Source: Micromonospora echinaurantiaca (GTDB lineage Bacteria > Actinomycetota > Actinomycetes > Mycobacteriales > Micromonosporaceae). From it: 64,000 nt of DNA. Within the stretch, counting starts at the first letter, position 1, and every line of letters begins with the position of its first letter. Position numbers and translations under genes: made by a program. Shown here one piece after another: positions 1 through 8,871 of the stretch. The stretch covers positions 4,889,001 to 4,953,000 of the forward strand of contig NZ_LT607750.1 in the NCBI RefSeq assembly GCF_900090235.1. The letters are read 5' to 3'. The notes under the pieces were generated by a model that saw nothing but the letters and a program-made list of their open reading frames with translations, ran no database searches and had not been told where the DNA came from.

Positions 1-224
1 TCGACGATGTCGACGCGTACGCCGCGCCCACCGATGGAGCCGATCACCTGGCGCAGCGCCTTGGCGGTCCGGCCAGACCGCCCGATCACGGTGCCGAGGT
101 CCTCCGGGTGCACGCGGACTTCCAGCCGCTTGCCCCGGCGGTTGTCGACCAGCCGGACACGGACATCGTCCGGGTGGTCGACGATGCCCTTGACCAGGTG
201 CTCCAACGCCGGACGCAGAGCCAC
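1..224 (-). CDS. khpA: KH-domain RNA-binding protein KhpA, cut by the window edge
   Basis: Small KH-domain RNA-binding protein of the KhpA family, encoded directly after ribosomal protein S16 in actinobacteria. A GTG start lies 1 nt after the rpsP stop, which implies translational coupling. The 74 visible residues include EHLVKGIV near the start and the KH-type segment with GRTAKALRQV-like residues, then GGRGVRVDIV at the edge. The family is about 75-80 residues, so only the last few codons are missing. It probably acts with its partner KhpB (Jag) on RNAs linked to ribosome or envelope functions; that role comes from the family, not from this sequence. Confidence 0.9.
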   Translation of the reverse strand, partial: MALRPALEHLVKGIVDHPDDVRVRLVDNRRGKRLEVRVHPEDLGTVIGRSGRTAKALRQVIGSIGGRGVRVDIV

Positions 225-225
225 G

Positions 226-684
226 TCAGGCCTGCTCGCCGGAGTCCGCACCGGCCTGCTCCTCAGTCTTCGGCGCCTCCTCGGCGGCCGGAGCCTCGGC
301 CTTGGCGGCCTTCTTGGCCGGCTTGGCCGGAGCCTCGGCCAGCCCGGCGGCGGCCTTCGCCTCGGCCTCGTACGCCGCGGTGCGGTCGGCCCGCTCGGGG
401 GCGACCTTCAGCGGCGGCGGGGCCGGCAGGCCCTTGAACTTCTGCCAGTCACCGGTCAGCTCCAGCAGCCGCTGCACCGCCTCGCTCGGCTGGGCGCCGA
501 CGGACAGCCAGTACTGGACCCGGTCCGACTTGACCTCGATCACCGAAGGGTCTTCCTTCGGCTGGTAGATCCCGACGAACTCGATCGCCCGGCCGTCGCG
601 CTTGGTGCGCGAGTCGGCGACGACGATGCGGTACTGCGGGTTGCGGATCTTGCCCATCCGCAGAAGCCGGATCTTTACGGCCAC
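226..684 (-). CDS. rpsP: 30S ribosomal protein S16
   Basis: Structural protein of the small ribosomal subunit. Residues 1-85 carry the full S16 fold, starting [10 protein letters not shown] and including [14 protein letters not shown]. The remaining 65 or so residues are an Ala/Lys/Glu/Pro-rich tail of the kind found in actinobacterial S16, which makes the protein (152 aa) longer than the enteric one (about 82 aa). The start is GTG with GGAG about 10 nt upstream. khpA follows 1 nt after the stop, so the two form an operon. Confidence 0.97.
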   Translation of the reverse strand: MAVKIRLLRMGKIRNPQYRIVVADSRTKRDGRAIEFVGIYQPKEDPSVIEVKSDRVQYWLSVGAQPSEAVQRLLELTGDWQKFKGLPAPPPLKVAPERADRTAAYEAEAKAAAGLAEAPAKPAKKAAKAEAPAAEEAPKTEEQAGADSGEQA

Positions 685-793
685 AGTTGTTTCGCTCCTG
701 TTGCGATCTCACCGGCCCGATCGGGCGGTGTGCACGGGTGAGCGCCGACCGGCACAGTGGGGTTGGGCCGGAGACTCTCGGTGGACTGGCGAC

Positions 794-846
794 GTGCCCG
801 GGTTAGAGGGCGCCGGGCACACGCCGGATACCAGCCAGCCATTCTG
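794..846 (-). promoter_or_regulatory. Putative rpsP promoter and leader hairpin
   Basis: On the minus strand a -10-like CAGAAT (841-846) lies about 155 nt before the rpsP start, followed by a perfect 8-bp stem, GTGCCCGG/CCGGGCAC (794-801 with 813-820), in the transcribed leader. The -35 is weak (GTGAGA at about 18 bp spacing). The long leader with a hairpin fits ribosomal-protein transcripts, but I recognise no named leader motif. The rest of the 685-948 gap shows nothing else. Confidence 0.35.
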
Positions 847-948
847 CCAGATCCGACCCGGATCTCTCACACCGGACCGGCACGGGTCACCCGACGGGCG
901 GTCGAGGTGACCGAGAACACACCTCCGGCCCACGGGTCGGCGGACCGG

Positions 949-1596
949 TCAGCGCACCGGCGGGCGGTCCCAGCCGGCCGGCAACGCCTCGGGGACGGCC
1001 CAGTCCGGCGGCGGGGTGAAATCGCACCAGGTGCCGTCGAACGGGAACTCCCCCGCCTCGGCCAGCGCGATCACCCGCTTGCCCTCGGCCCGGACCGCGT
1101 ACTCGTCCGCCACCCAGTAGTCGTCGGGGTACGCCAGCCGCTCGACGAACTCCTCCTCGTCCTTCCACTCCCAGCTCCGGTCCGGGCGAACGAGCACGTC
1201 GAGGTCCTGGTCGACCACGTCGACCCCGGCGAGCGCGCCGTCGTCCCAGCGCACCCCCGGCTCCTCGAGGTTGACGTACCAGGTGGCGAACTCGTCGCGC
1301 GCGTCGCGGAACCACCAGACCGAGTGGGCCGCGCCGGTGGGCAGGAACTTCAGCAGCGGCGGCCCGTTCCACCGGCCCACCGCCAGCCGGTACGACGCGG
1401 CGATCCACTCGGCGAACGGCATCGCCCGCATGCCCAGCCCGGCCACGGTGACCTCGTTGGCCACCGGGGTGTCCCGGGCGATCCAGAGCAGCAGGCCCCG
1501 GTCGTCGTCGCTGACCACGCGGGCCGGGCGGACCCAGCCGATCCGGCCACGCCGCACGTTGCGGTGCACGATCAACCGCCCCGGTTCGAACCTCAC
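949..1596 (-). CDS. DUF402 domain-containing protein
   Basis: A 215-residue protein matching the DUF402/FomD-like fold. The central part carries the family signature: WWFRDARDEFATWYVNLEEP, then DxxLDVLVRPDRSWEWKDE, with acidic residues expected to bind divalent metal. Characterised relatives (FomD, and a Staphylococcus nucleoside diphosphatase) cleave nucleotide phosphoester bonds, so a nucleotide or CMP-phosphonate hydrolase is possible, but the substrate is unknown. It starts with GTG and appears leaderless, with TAGGGT ending 6 nt before the start. No operon partner is evident. Confidence 0.8.
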   Translation of the reverse strand: MRFEPGRLIVHRNVRRGRIGWVRPARVVSDDDRGLLLWIARDTPVANEVTVAGLGMRAMPFAEWIAASYRLAVGRWNGPPLLKFLPTGAAHSVWWFRDARDEFATWYVNLEEPGVRWDDGALAGVDVVDQDLDVLVRPDRSWEWKDEEEFVERLAYPDDYWVADEYAVRAEGKRVIALAEAGEFPFDGTWCDFTPPPDWAVPEALPAGWDRPPVR

Positions 1597-1602
1597 GGTG
1601 CG

Positions 1603-1608
1603 ACCCTA
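1603..1608 (-). promoter_or_regulatory. -10 box of a leaderless promoter (DUF402 gene)
   Basis: TAGGGT on the minus strand lies exactly 6 nt before the GTG start at 1596, with no Shine-Dalgarno sequence between. This is the geometry of actinobacterial leaderless transcripts, in which RNA begins at the start codon. Confidence 0.5.
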
Positions 1609-1761
1609 CCGGCGGCCGCGAACGGCCACCGGGGGCCGCGCGAGAAGCGGGCCCGACGCCGGAAACGCTCCGGACGGGCACGGTCCTGCCGAAGCGAGGC
1701 CGCGCCCCGCGTGACGCGACAGGCGGCCCCGCGAGGCGGGACCGGCTGCCGGCCGGGTGGG

Positions 1762-3168
1762 TCAGTAGGCGCGGGCCAGGATGGCGACCAGGTCGGGCTC
1801 GTCCTCGCTGTCCGGCACCGAGCCGTCGGCACGGACCAGGCAGCGCACCGTCACGCCCTGGCCGTTCGCCTCCGCCTCGCCCTCGACGCCGACCGCCGAC
1901 CACGGCACCCGGGCCCAGCCGGTGGCCGCCGCCTCGATCGCCTCCGCGAGGGTGCCCACCTCCACGGTCCGGGACTTCCGGTGGGCCAGCGCCTGGTCGT
2001 GCAGCGCCTGCTGGTCGGCCTCCAGCGCGGCCAGCACCGCGCCGACCACGTCGGCCACCGGCACCGGGGACTTCGAGCCGTCCGTACGCCGGACCACCAC
2101 CGCGTTGCCGGCGGCCAGGTCGCGGGGGCCGACCTCGACGCGTACCGGGTAGCCGCGCAGCTCGGCGTCGACGGCCCGGCGGCCGAACGGGGTGTCGGTG
2201 CGGTCGTCGAGCGCGACCCGGACGCCGGCGTCGCGCAGCGCGTCGCGCAGCTTGGCCGCCGCCGCACCGACGCCCTCGCCGTCCTTGACCACCATGACGT
2301 ACGCCTGCACCGGCGCCAGCTTCGGCGGCACCCGCAGGCCGTTGTCGTCGCCGTGGCACATGATCAGGCCACCGAGCATCCGGGTGGAGGTGCCCCAGGA
2401 GGTGGTCCAGGCGTGCTCCCGGCCGCCCTCGGCCGACGAGTAGCTGATGTCGAACGCCTTGGCGAAGTTCTGCCCCAGCTCGTGGCTGGTGCCCAGCTGG
2501 AGCGCCTTGCCGTCGCCCATCATGCCCTCGCAGGTGTAGGTGGCGGTGGCGCCGGCGAAGCGCTCGCGGGCGGTCTTCAGGCCGACCACCACCGGGATGC
2601 CGAGCACGTTGACCATCAGGTCCTCGTACGCCTCGTGCAGGATCCGCCGGGCGTAGGCGCGGGCGTCGTCGCGGGTGGCGTGCGCGGTGTGCCCCTCCTG
2701 CCAGAGGAACTCGCTGGTGCGCAGGAAGATCCGGGGGCGCAGCTCCCAGCGGACCACGTTGGCCCACTGGTTGAGCAGCAGCGGCAGGTCCCGGTACGAG
2801 TCGATCCACTTGGCCATGAACTCGCCGATGACCGTCTCGCTGGTCGGGCGGACCACGACCGGCTCGGCGAGCTGCTTGCCGCCGCCGTGGGTGACCACGG
2901 CCAGCTCCGGCGAGAAGCCCTCGACGTGCTCGGCCTCGCGCTTGAGGTAGTTCTCCGGGATGAAGAGCGGGAAGTACGCGTTCTCCGCGCCGGCCGCCTT
3001 GATCCGGGCGTCCATCTCGGCCTGCATCCGCTCCCAGATGGCGTAGCCGGCCGGTCGGATCACCATGGTCCCCCGGACCGGGCCGTTGTCGGCCAGCTTC
3101 GCCTTGGCGATCAGGTCCTGGTACCAGCGGGGAAAGTCCTCCGCACGGGGAGTGAGCACGCGTGCCAT
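1762..3168 (-). CDS. proS: Prolyl-tRNA synthetase (short archaeal/eukaryote-type)
   Basis: Class II aminoacyl-tRNA synthetase that charges tRNA-Pro. The ATG at 3168 (MARVLTPRAEDFPRWY) is chosen over upstream in-frame codons because AGGA sits at good spacing and homologues begin there; this gives 468 aa. Motif 2 is RTSEFLWQEGHTAHAT and motif 3 contains GTSTRMLGGLIMCHGDDNGL. The length and lack of the large editing insertion (INS) mark the 'type 3' ProRS rather than the roughly 570-aa bacterial form. An anticodon-binding domain follows (about residues 270-380), then the C-terminal domain ending in Tyr, typical of this type. It is transcribed alone. Confidence 0.95.
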   Translation of the reverse strand: MARVLTPRAEDFPRWYQDLIAKAKLADNGPVRGTMVIRPAGYAIWERMQAEMDARIKAAGAENAYFPLFIPENYLKREAEHVEGFSPELAVVTHGGGKQLAEPVVVRPTSETVIGEFMAKWIDSYRDLPLLLNQWANVVRWELRPRIFLRTSEFLWQEGHTAHATRDDARAYARRILHEAYEDLMVNVLGIPVVVGLKTARERFAGATATYTCEGMMGDGKALQLGTSHELGQNFAKAFDISYSSAEGGREHAWTTSWGTSTRMLGGLIMCHGDDNGLRVPPKLAPVQAYVMVVKDGEGVGAAAAKLRDALRDAGVRVALDDRTDTPFGRRAVDAELRGYPVRVEVGPRDLAAGNAVVVRRTDGSKSPVPVADVVGAVLAALEADQQALHDQALAHRKSRTVEVGTLAEAIEAAATGWARVPWSAVGVEGEAEANGQGVTVRCLVRADGSVPDSEDEPDLVAILARAY

Positions 3169-3272
3169 GACCGCACATCCTATGCGCCGCCCGGCCGCCC
3201 GACGCGATCGGGCGGCCCGCGCCACGCGCGCGTCGGGCCGGACACCCCGCCCGGCCGTAGACTTCGATCATC

Positions 3273-3884
3273 ATGAACGAGGTACGGGACGCCGGACGCC
3301 AGCGGCTGCGGGACCAGATCGTCGTCGCGGCCCGGACGCTGACCGTGGACCGGGGCTGGGACAGCGTGCGGATGGGCGCGGTGGCGACCGCCGCCGGAGT
3401 GAGCCGGCAGACCGTCTACAACGAGTTCGGCAGCAAGGCCGGGCTGGCCGAGGCGCTGGCCCGGCGCGAGGTCGACCAGTTCGTCGCCGACGTGCGGGCG
3501 GCCCTGGTCGCGCACGGCACCGACGTGCGCGCCGGCGCGTACGCGGCGATCCGGCACACCCTGGCCGAGGCGGCCGCCAACCCGCTGATCAAGGCGATCC
3601 TGACCAGCGCGCGGGGCGGCTCCGACGAGCTGCTGCCCTTCCTCACCACCCGGTCCGGGCTGGTGCTGACCGAGGCGAACGGCCCGCTGCTGGACTGGGT
3701 CGCCACGCTGGTGCCCGGCGCCGACCGGGCCGCCCTGCGGTTCGCCGCCGACAGCGTGGTCCGCCTCGTGGTCAGCCACATCGTGCTGCCCGGCGCGAGC
3801 GTCGAGCAGACCGCCCGCGCCCTGGCCGACCTGGCCGTCCACCTCTTCACCCGCGCCGCGATCATCCCCCACTCAGCCGGTTGA
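3273..3884 (+). CDS. TetR-family transcriptional regulator
   Basis: A 203-aa one-component repressor candidate. The N-terminal TetR helix-turn-helix spans about residues 10-60 (IVVAARTLTVDRGWDSVRMGAV, then AAGVSRQTVYNEFGSKAGL). The C-terminal half is an Ala/Leu-rich ligand-binding domain without an assignable ligand. It is divergent from proS, and its target may be itself or an unlinked locus. A TAGACT box at 3258-3263, 9 nt before the ATG, suggests a near-leaderless transcript. Confidence 0.88.
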   Translation: MNEVRDAGRQRLRDQIVVAARTLTVDRGWDSVRMGAVATAAGVSRQTVYNEFGSKAGLAEALARREVDQFVADVRAALVAHGTDVRAGAYAAIRHTLAEAAANPLIKAILTSARGGSDELLPFLTTRSGLVLTEANGPLLDWVATLVPGADRAALRFAADSVVRLVVSHIVLPGASVEQTARALADLAVHLFTRAAIIPHSAG

Positions 3885-3918
3885 CCAGGACTCCGGCGGC
3901 GACCCGAACCCCCCGGAG

Positions 3919-4998
3919 TCAGCGGACGGGCCGGCCGCGCAGGACGATGCGGCTGGGGGTGCGGACCACGCGCAGGTCGGCGCGGGGGTCCTCGGCGTAG
4001 ACGACGAGGTCGGCCAGGCCACCCTCGACCAGGCCGGGAAAGCCCAGCCAGTCGCGGGCGCCCCAGGAGGCGGCGGCGAGCACGTCCACCGCCGGCATGC
4101 CGGCCCGCTCGTGCAGCAGCAGCATCTCCTCGGCGGCGAGGCCGTGGTCGATGCCCCCGCCGGCGTCCGTGCCGACGTAGATCGGCACCCCCGCCTCGTA
4201 CGCGGACCGCACCACCTCGGGGAAGCGGTCCCGCAGCGCCAGCATGTGGTCGGCGTACCCGGGGAACTTGGCCCGTGCCTGGTCGGCGATCCCACCGAAG
4301 GTCTGAATATTGATCATCGTGGGCACCAGCGCGGTGCGCCGCCGGGCCATCTCGTCGATCAGGTCCAGGCTCAGCCCGGTGCCGTGCTCCACCGAGTCCA
4401 CCCCGGCGCGCACCATGATCTCGACCGCCGACTCGGAGAAGGTGTGCACGGCGGCGCGCACCCCGGCGGCGTGCGCGGCCTCGACGGCGGCGGTCATGGT
4501 GGCGGCGTCCCAGGCCGGCGCCAGGTCGCCGACGCCCCGGTCGATCCAGTCGCCGACCAGCTTGACCCAGCCGTTGCCGGCCCGGGCCTGCTCGGTCACC
4601 GTGGCCGCCACCTCGGCCGCGCCGACCTCGACGCCGATGTCGCGCAGGTAGCGCTTGGGCGGGGCGACGTGCCGGCCCGCGCGGGCCAGCCGGGGCAGGT
4701 CCGGGTCGTCGTCGAGTTCCGGGTACGGGTACGGCGAGCCGGCGTCCCGGATCGCCAGCACCCCGGCGTCCCGGTCGACCCGGGCCAGCTCCCGGGCCTG
4801 GTCGAGCGAGGTGATCGGCGCGCCGCCGCGGGCGATGCCGATGTGGCAGTGCGCGTCGATCAGCCCCGGCAGCACGAAGCCGCCGTCGGCGATGGTCTCC
4901 GCGCCCGGCACCGGTTCGAAGGTGACCCGGTCGCCGACCAGCCAGATGTCCCGGACCTCGTCGTCGGGGAGCAGCACACCGCGCACATGCCAAGCCAT
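3919..4998 (-). CDS. Amidohydrolase-superfamily metal-dependent hydrolase
   Basis: A 359-aa TIM-barrel hydrolase. Metal ligands are visible: DAHCHIG (HxH) near residue 49, a Lys in WVKLVGDW near 145, AVHTF and VEHGTG histidines near 187 and 207, and GTDAGGG as the conserved Asp near 280. The closest named types are imidazolonepropionase-like or prolidase-like enzymes, but the substrate cannot be read from sequence. ATG 4998 is preferred over the GTG two codons upstream because AGGA lies 8 nt before it. M. tuberculosis has an amidohydrolase next to ffh (Rv2915c, from memory), so this neighbour is probably ancestral. Confidence 0.85.
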   Translation of the reverse strand: MAWHVRGVLLPDDEVRDIWLVGDRVTFEPVPGAETIADGGFVLPGLIDAHCHIGIARGGAPITSLDQARELARVDRDAGVLAIRDAGSPYPYPELDDDPDLPRLARAGRHVAPPKRYLRDIGVEVGAAEVAATVTEQARAGNGWVKLVGDWIDRGVGDLAPAWDAATMTAAVEAAHAAGVRAAVHTFSESAVEIMVRAGVDSVEHGTGLSLDLIDEMARRRTALVPTMINIQTFGGIADQARAKFPGYADHMLALRDRFPEVVRSAYEAGVPIYVGTDAGGGIDHGLAAEEMLLLHERAGMPAVDVLAAASWGARDWLGFPGLVEGGLADLVVYAEDPRADLRVVRTPSRIVLRGRPVR

Positions 4999-5083
4999 GA
5001 GCACAGTCCTACCGGATCACCCGCGCCCTGGTGCGGGCAGCCCGGCCCGCCGCGCCGGCCGGCGCAGATCGACTCCGCGTACA

Positions 5084-5123
5084 GCAGGTCGCGGTGTCCC
5101 CTCGCCCGGACACCGCGACCTGC
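5084..5123. terminator. Strong hairpin downstream of ffh
   Basis: A perfect 16-bp inverted repeat (5084-5099 with 5108-5123, arm GCAGGTCGCGGTGTCC) with an 8-nt loop, 37 nt past the ffh stop. There is no U-tract, which is common for actinobacterial terminators. It separates ffh from the downstream amidohydrolase gene on the same strand. Confidence 0.8.
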
Positions 5124-5160
5124 CGCACCTCGAGTGGATCTTCAGCTCGGCACCGTGCGG

Positions 5161-6717
5161 TCAGCGGGGACGGTTGTCGCCCTTGCCGAGCTTGTTGAAG
5201 TCGATCTTCGGCAGCTTGAAGCCCGGGGGCAGCCCCTGGCCGGCGGCCAGGTCGTTCGGGTCCATCCCCGGCGGAAGCTGCGGCATGCCGCCCGGGAACC
5301 CGCCCGGCATCCCGGCGCCCGCTCCGGCGCGCGGCCGGTTGCCGCCCTTGGTGCCCTTGCGCTTGTTCTTCGGCGACTTGGTCGCCTTGCGCCGGCCGCC
5401 GCCGGGCAGGCCCATCATGCCGCCCATCTGCTTCATCATCTTCTGCGCGTCGGCGAAGCGGTTGAGCAGCTGGTTGACGTCCATCACGGTGACCCCCGAG
5501 CCGTTGGCGATGCGGGCCCGGCGGGAACCGTTGATGATCTTCGGGTTGCTGCGCTCGCCCGGGGTCATCGACCGGATGATCGCGGTGACCCGGTCGAAGT
5601 GCTTGTCGTCCAGCTCGGCGAGCTGGTCCTTCATCTGCCCCATGCCGGGCATCATGGCCAGCACGTTGGCGATCGGGCCCATCCGGCGGACCGCGATGAG
5701 CTGGTCGAGGAAGTCCTCCAGGGTGAAGGTCTCGCCGCCCATCAGCTTGGCGGTCATCTTCTCCTTCTGATCGGCGTCGAAGGCCTGCTCGGCCTGCTCG
5801 ATCAGAGTGAGGACGTCGCCCATGCCGAGGATCCGGCTGGCCATCCGGTCGGGGTGGAAGACGTCGAAGTCCTCCAGCTTCTCGCCGGTGGAGGCGAACA
5901 GGATCGGCTGGCCGGTGACCTCCCGGACCGACAGCGCCGCGCCACCGCGGGCGTCGCCGTCGAGCTTGGAGAGCACCACGCCGGTGATGCCGACGCCGTC
6001 GCGGAACGCCTCGGCGGTGCGGACGGCGTCCTGACCGACCATCGCGTCGATGACGAAGATGACCTCGTCCGGGTCGACCGCGTCGCGGATGTCGGCCGCC
6101 TGCTGCATCATCTCGGCGTCGATGCCGAGCCGGCCGGCGGTGTCGACGATGACGATGTCCCGGGCCGCCCGCCGGGCGTGCTCGATGGAGGCGCGGGCCA
6201 CCTGCACCGGGTCGCCGACGCCGTTGCCGGGCTCCGGGGCGTACACCTCGACGCCGGCCCGGCCACCGAGCACCTGGAGCTGCCCGACGGCGTTGGGGCG
6301 CTGGAGGTCGGCGGCGACCAGCAGCGGCTGGTGCCCCTGGGCCTTGAGCCAGCGGGCCAGCTTGCCGGCGAGGGTGGTCTTACCGGAACCCTGCAGACCG
6401 GCCAGCATGATCACGGTCGGCGGCTGCTTGGCGAACTGGAGCCGCCGCCCCTCGCCGCCGAGGACGTTGATCAGCTCCTCGTTGACGATCTTGATGATCT
6501 GCTGGGCCGGGTTGAGCGCCTGGGACACCTCCGCGCTGCGCGCCCGCTCCTTGACCCGGGCGATGAAGCCCTTGACCACGGGCAGGGCGACATCCGCCTC
6601 CAGCAGCGCGAGGCGGATCTCGCGCGCGGTGGCGTCGATGTCGGCGTCGGTGAGCCGACCCTTGCCGCGGAGCTTGGTGAAGATCCCGGAGAGGCGGTCA
6701 CTCAAGGTGTCAAACAC
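5161..6717 (-). CDS. ffh: Signal recognition particle GTPase Ffh (SRP54)
   Basis: Binds signal sequences of nascent membrane proteins together with 4.5S RNA and docks with FtsY. The GTG at 6717 (VFDTLSDRL) with AGGA 8 nt upstream is the start, giving 518 aa. The N domain is followed by the G domain: G1 GLQGSGKTT at about 107-115, DTAGRLG, and TKLD-type SKLDGDARGG. The Met-rich M domain carries the RNA-binding SRRARIANGSG and KMMKQMGGMMG. The tail is Gly/Pro/Lys-rich. ftsY lies 7 kb away on the same strand. Confidence 0.98.
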   Translation of the reverse strand: MFDTLSDRLSGIFTKLRGKGRLTDADIDATAREIRLALLEADVALPVVKGFIARVKERARSAEVSQALNPAQQIIKIVNEELINVLGGEGRRLQFAKQPPTVIMLAGLQGSGKTTLAGKLARWLKAQGHQPLLVAADLQRPNAVGQLQVLGGRAGVEVYAPEPGNGVGDPVQVARASIEHARRAARDIVIVDTAGRLGIDAEMMQQAADIRDAVDPDEVIFVIDAMVGQDAVRTAEAFRDGVGITGVVLSKLDGDARGGAALSVREVTGQPILFASTGEKLEDFDVFHPDRMASRILGMGDVLTLIEQAEQAFDADQKEKMTAKLMGGETFTLEDFLDQLIAVRRMGPIANVLAMMPGMGQMKDQLAELDDKHFDRVTAIIRSMTPGERSNPKIINGSRRARIANGSGVTVMDVNQLLNRFADAQKMMKQMGGMMGLPGGGRRKATKSPKNKRKGTKGGNRPRAGAGAGMPGGFPGGMPQLPPGMDPNDLAAGQGLPPGFKLPKIDFNKLGKGDNRPR

Positions 6718-6886
6718 GCGAACATCCTGTTTGTCGGGGTTCCGGCGGGTAACGGGCCGGCGGGTGCGGGACACCCGGCCACCGCTAGGGTAGCCGCCCA
6801 CCACCCCAGCCGCCGCGTCACCGCGCACTCCCGGCGATCTTGCCGGCGGGCGGGCCGCCGCCGGCCGGTGCCGGGCGGCCCGCCGG

Positions 6887-7543
6887 TCAGAGCTCGACCA
6901 GGCCGGACTGGTAGGCGTAGACCACGAGCTGGGCGCGGTCCCGGGCGCCGAGCTTGACCATCGCCCGGCTGACGTGGGTACGCGCGGTCGCCGGGCTGAC
7001 CACCAACCGGTCGGCGATCTCCGCGTTGCTGAGCCCCTCGCCGACCAGCCCGACCACCTCCCGCTCCCGGTCGGTGAGCGTGTCGAGCCGGGGATGCGGC
7101 CGGGGCACCCGGGCCGGCCGGGCGGCGAACTCGCGCACCACCCGCCGGGTCACCGACGGCGAGAGCAGCGCCTCGCCGGCCGCCACCAGCCGGATCGCCC
7201 GCAGCAGCTCGGCCGGCCGGGTGTCCTTGGTGAGGAAGCCACTCGCCCCGTGCCGGAGCGCGTCGAAGACGTACTCGTCCAGCTCGAAGGTGGTCAGCAC
7301 CACCACCCGGGTGGCGGCGAGCCCGGGGTCGGCGACGATCCGCCGGGTGGCCTCGATGCCGTCCACGCCCGGCATCCGGACGTCCATCAGCACCACGTCC
7401 GGTCGTTCCCGCCGGGCCAGCTCCACCGCCCGCAGCCCGTCCGCTGCCTCGCCGGCCAGCGCCAGGTCGTCCTCGCTCTCCACCAACGCGCGCAGCCCGA
7501 GCCGGACCAGGTCCTGGTCGTCGGCGATCAGCACCCGGATCAC
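6887..7543 (-). CDS. LuxR-type response regulator (NarL family)
   Basis: A 218-aa regulator. The receiver domain has IADDQD at the acid pocket, the phospho-acceptor Asp54 in VVLMDVRMPG, and the switch Thr and Lys (LTTFELDE, LTKDTRP). A C-terminal LuxR helix-turn-helix follows (LTDREREVVGLVGEGLSNAEIA). The GTG start overlaps the stop of the upstream kinase gene (GTGA), so the pair is translationally coupled and almost certainly forms a cognate two-component system. Target genes cannot be inferred; no transporter lies directly beside it. Confidence 0.93.
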   Translation of the reverse strand: MIRVLIADDQDLVRLGLRALVESEDDLALAGEAADGLRAVELARRERPDVVLMDVRMPGVDGIEATRRIVADPGLAATRVVVLTTFELDEYVFDALRHGASGFLTKDTRPAELLRAIRLVAAGEALLSPSVTRRVVREFAARPARVPRPHPRLDTLTDREREVVGLVGEGLSNAEIADRLVVSPATARTHVSRAMVKLGARDRAQLVVYAYQSGLVEL

Positions 7544-8667
7544 CGGACCGGCTCCACCGGCAGCCGGGCCGCGACCCGGAACCCGCCATCCGGACGCGGG
7601 CCGGCGGCCAGCTCGCCGCCGAGCGCGGTAACCCGCTCCCGCATGCCGGCCAGGCCGTGCCCCACTCCCCCACCGCCGCCCACCCCCCGGTCGAGCACCT
7701 CCACGGTGAGCGCGTCCCCGCCGTAGCCGACCGTCGCCTCCGCCTCGGCCACCCCGGCGTGCCGCAGCACGTTGGTCAGCGCCTCCTGCACCACCCGGTA
7801 CGCGGCCAGGTCCACCGCCCCCGGCAGCTCGCGGGGCTCGCCGGTGACCCGCAGCGTCACGGCGAGCCCGGCGTCGGCCAGCCGTTCGCGCAGCGCGTCC
7901 AGCCGGGCCAGCCCGGGCACCGGCTCCCGGCCGCCGCCCCGGCGCACCGCGCCGAGGGTGACCCGCAGCTCGTCGAGCGCCTCCCGGCTGGTGCGGCTGA
8001 TCGCGGTGAGCGCGATCTCGGCCTGCTCCGGACGCTTGCCGAGCAGGTGCAGGGCGACCTCCGCCTGCATGCTGATCGCCGCCAGGCCGTGCCCCACCAC
8101 GTCGTGCACCTCCTGCGCGATCCGCAGCCGCTCCTCGTCGGCCTGCCGCCGGGCCGCCTCGGCCCGGCCACGGGCCGCGCTCTCCCGGTTGACCCGCACG
8201 GCGACCCCCAGCGCGAACGGTACGACCACCCAGGCCGAGGCGGGCAGGATCCCGAACCAGCCCGGCTCCGGCCCCCGAGACCAGAACGCGTGCACCAGCA
8301 GCACCGCCAGCGCCGACCCGACCGCCACCCCGGCCCGGCGCACCGGCAGCCGCACCGCCGCGGTGTAGACGGCGACCAGGAAGGCGAGCAGCACCGGCCC
8401 GTACGGATAGCCGAGCACCAGGTAGGCCGAGGTCGCCACGGTGACCACGGCGAGCGTGGCCAGCGGGGCGAGCCGGCGCGCCACCAGGGCCAGCGCCGCC
8501 ACCGTCAGCAGGGCCCGGCAGCCGGCGTCGACCGGCACCGAGCCGGGCTGGTTGGCGCCGGCCAGCGGGGTGGCGAGCAGCCCGAACACCAGCAGCGCCA
8601 GGGCCAGGAGGGCGTCGGTGGCCAGCTGCCACCGGTTGTCCCGCTGCCGCTCCCGCATGGCGGTCAT
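7540..8667 (-). CDS. Sensor histidine kinase (HisKA_3, DesK/NarX-like)
   Basis: A 375-aa membrane kinase. About five hydrophobic segments occupy residues 18-160, a compact sensor with almost no extracellular loop, suggesting a membrane or lipid-linked signal. The HisKA_3 box RIAQEVHDVVGHGL contains the phosphorylatable His188. The HATPase domain shows VVQEALTNVLRHA (N box) and GVGHGLAGMRERV (G box). No clear Shine-Dalgarno precedes the chosen ATG; a second ATG three codons in is equally possible. A large palindrome (8753-8802) lies upstream of this gene. Confidence 0.92.
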   Translation of the reverse strand: MTAMRERQRDNRWQLATDALLALALLVFGLLATPLAGANQPGSVPVDAGCRALLTVAALALVARRLAPLATLAVVTVATSAYLVLGYPYGPVLLAFLVAVYTAAVRLPVRRAGVAVGSALAVLLVHAFWSRGPEPGWFGILPASAWVVVPFALGVAVRVNRESAARGRAEAARRQADEERLRIAQEVHDVVGHGLAAISMQAEVALHLLGKRPEQAEIALTAISRTSREALDELRVTLGAVRRGGGREPVPGLARLDALRERLADAGLAVTLRVTGEPRELPGAVDLAAYRVVQEALTNVLRHAGVAEAEATVGYGGDALTVEVLDRGVGGGGGVGHGLAGMRERVTALGGELAAGPRPDGGFRVAARLPVEPVR

Positions 8668-8752
8668 TCTGCCCCGGCCGGCACCCGCCGTCGTGCGTCC
8701 GCGGACGGCACCGCGGCTACGTCACCGGACGTACCCGGAGGGCTTTCACCGA

Positions 8753-8802
8753 CGAGCGTGATGACTCTGCGGCATAAATATGCCGGAGAGTCATCGCGCT
8801 CG
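8753..8802. repeat. 50-bp near-perfect palindrome between glnD and the kinase gene
   Basis: Two 24-nt arms (8753-8776 and 8779-8802) separated by AA pair with only two mismatches; the inner arm reads GATGACTCTGCGGCATA. It is AT-richer than its surroundings. It lies 70 nt past the glnD stop and 86 nt before the kinase start, so it may be the glnD terminator, an operator for the two-component genes, or a dispersed repeat unit. Confidence 0.85.
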
Positions 8803-8871
8803 GACGGGCGACCGTCGCCGGACGCGCCACGCCCGACACGCCGCCCGCTCGACACCGAGGCGACGGCCGGG

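Noticed and set aside
757..3276. Plus-strand open frame opposite DUF402 and proS
   Set aside because: Shadow of proS and DUF402, with repetitive Arg/Gly composition and no motifs.
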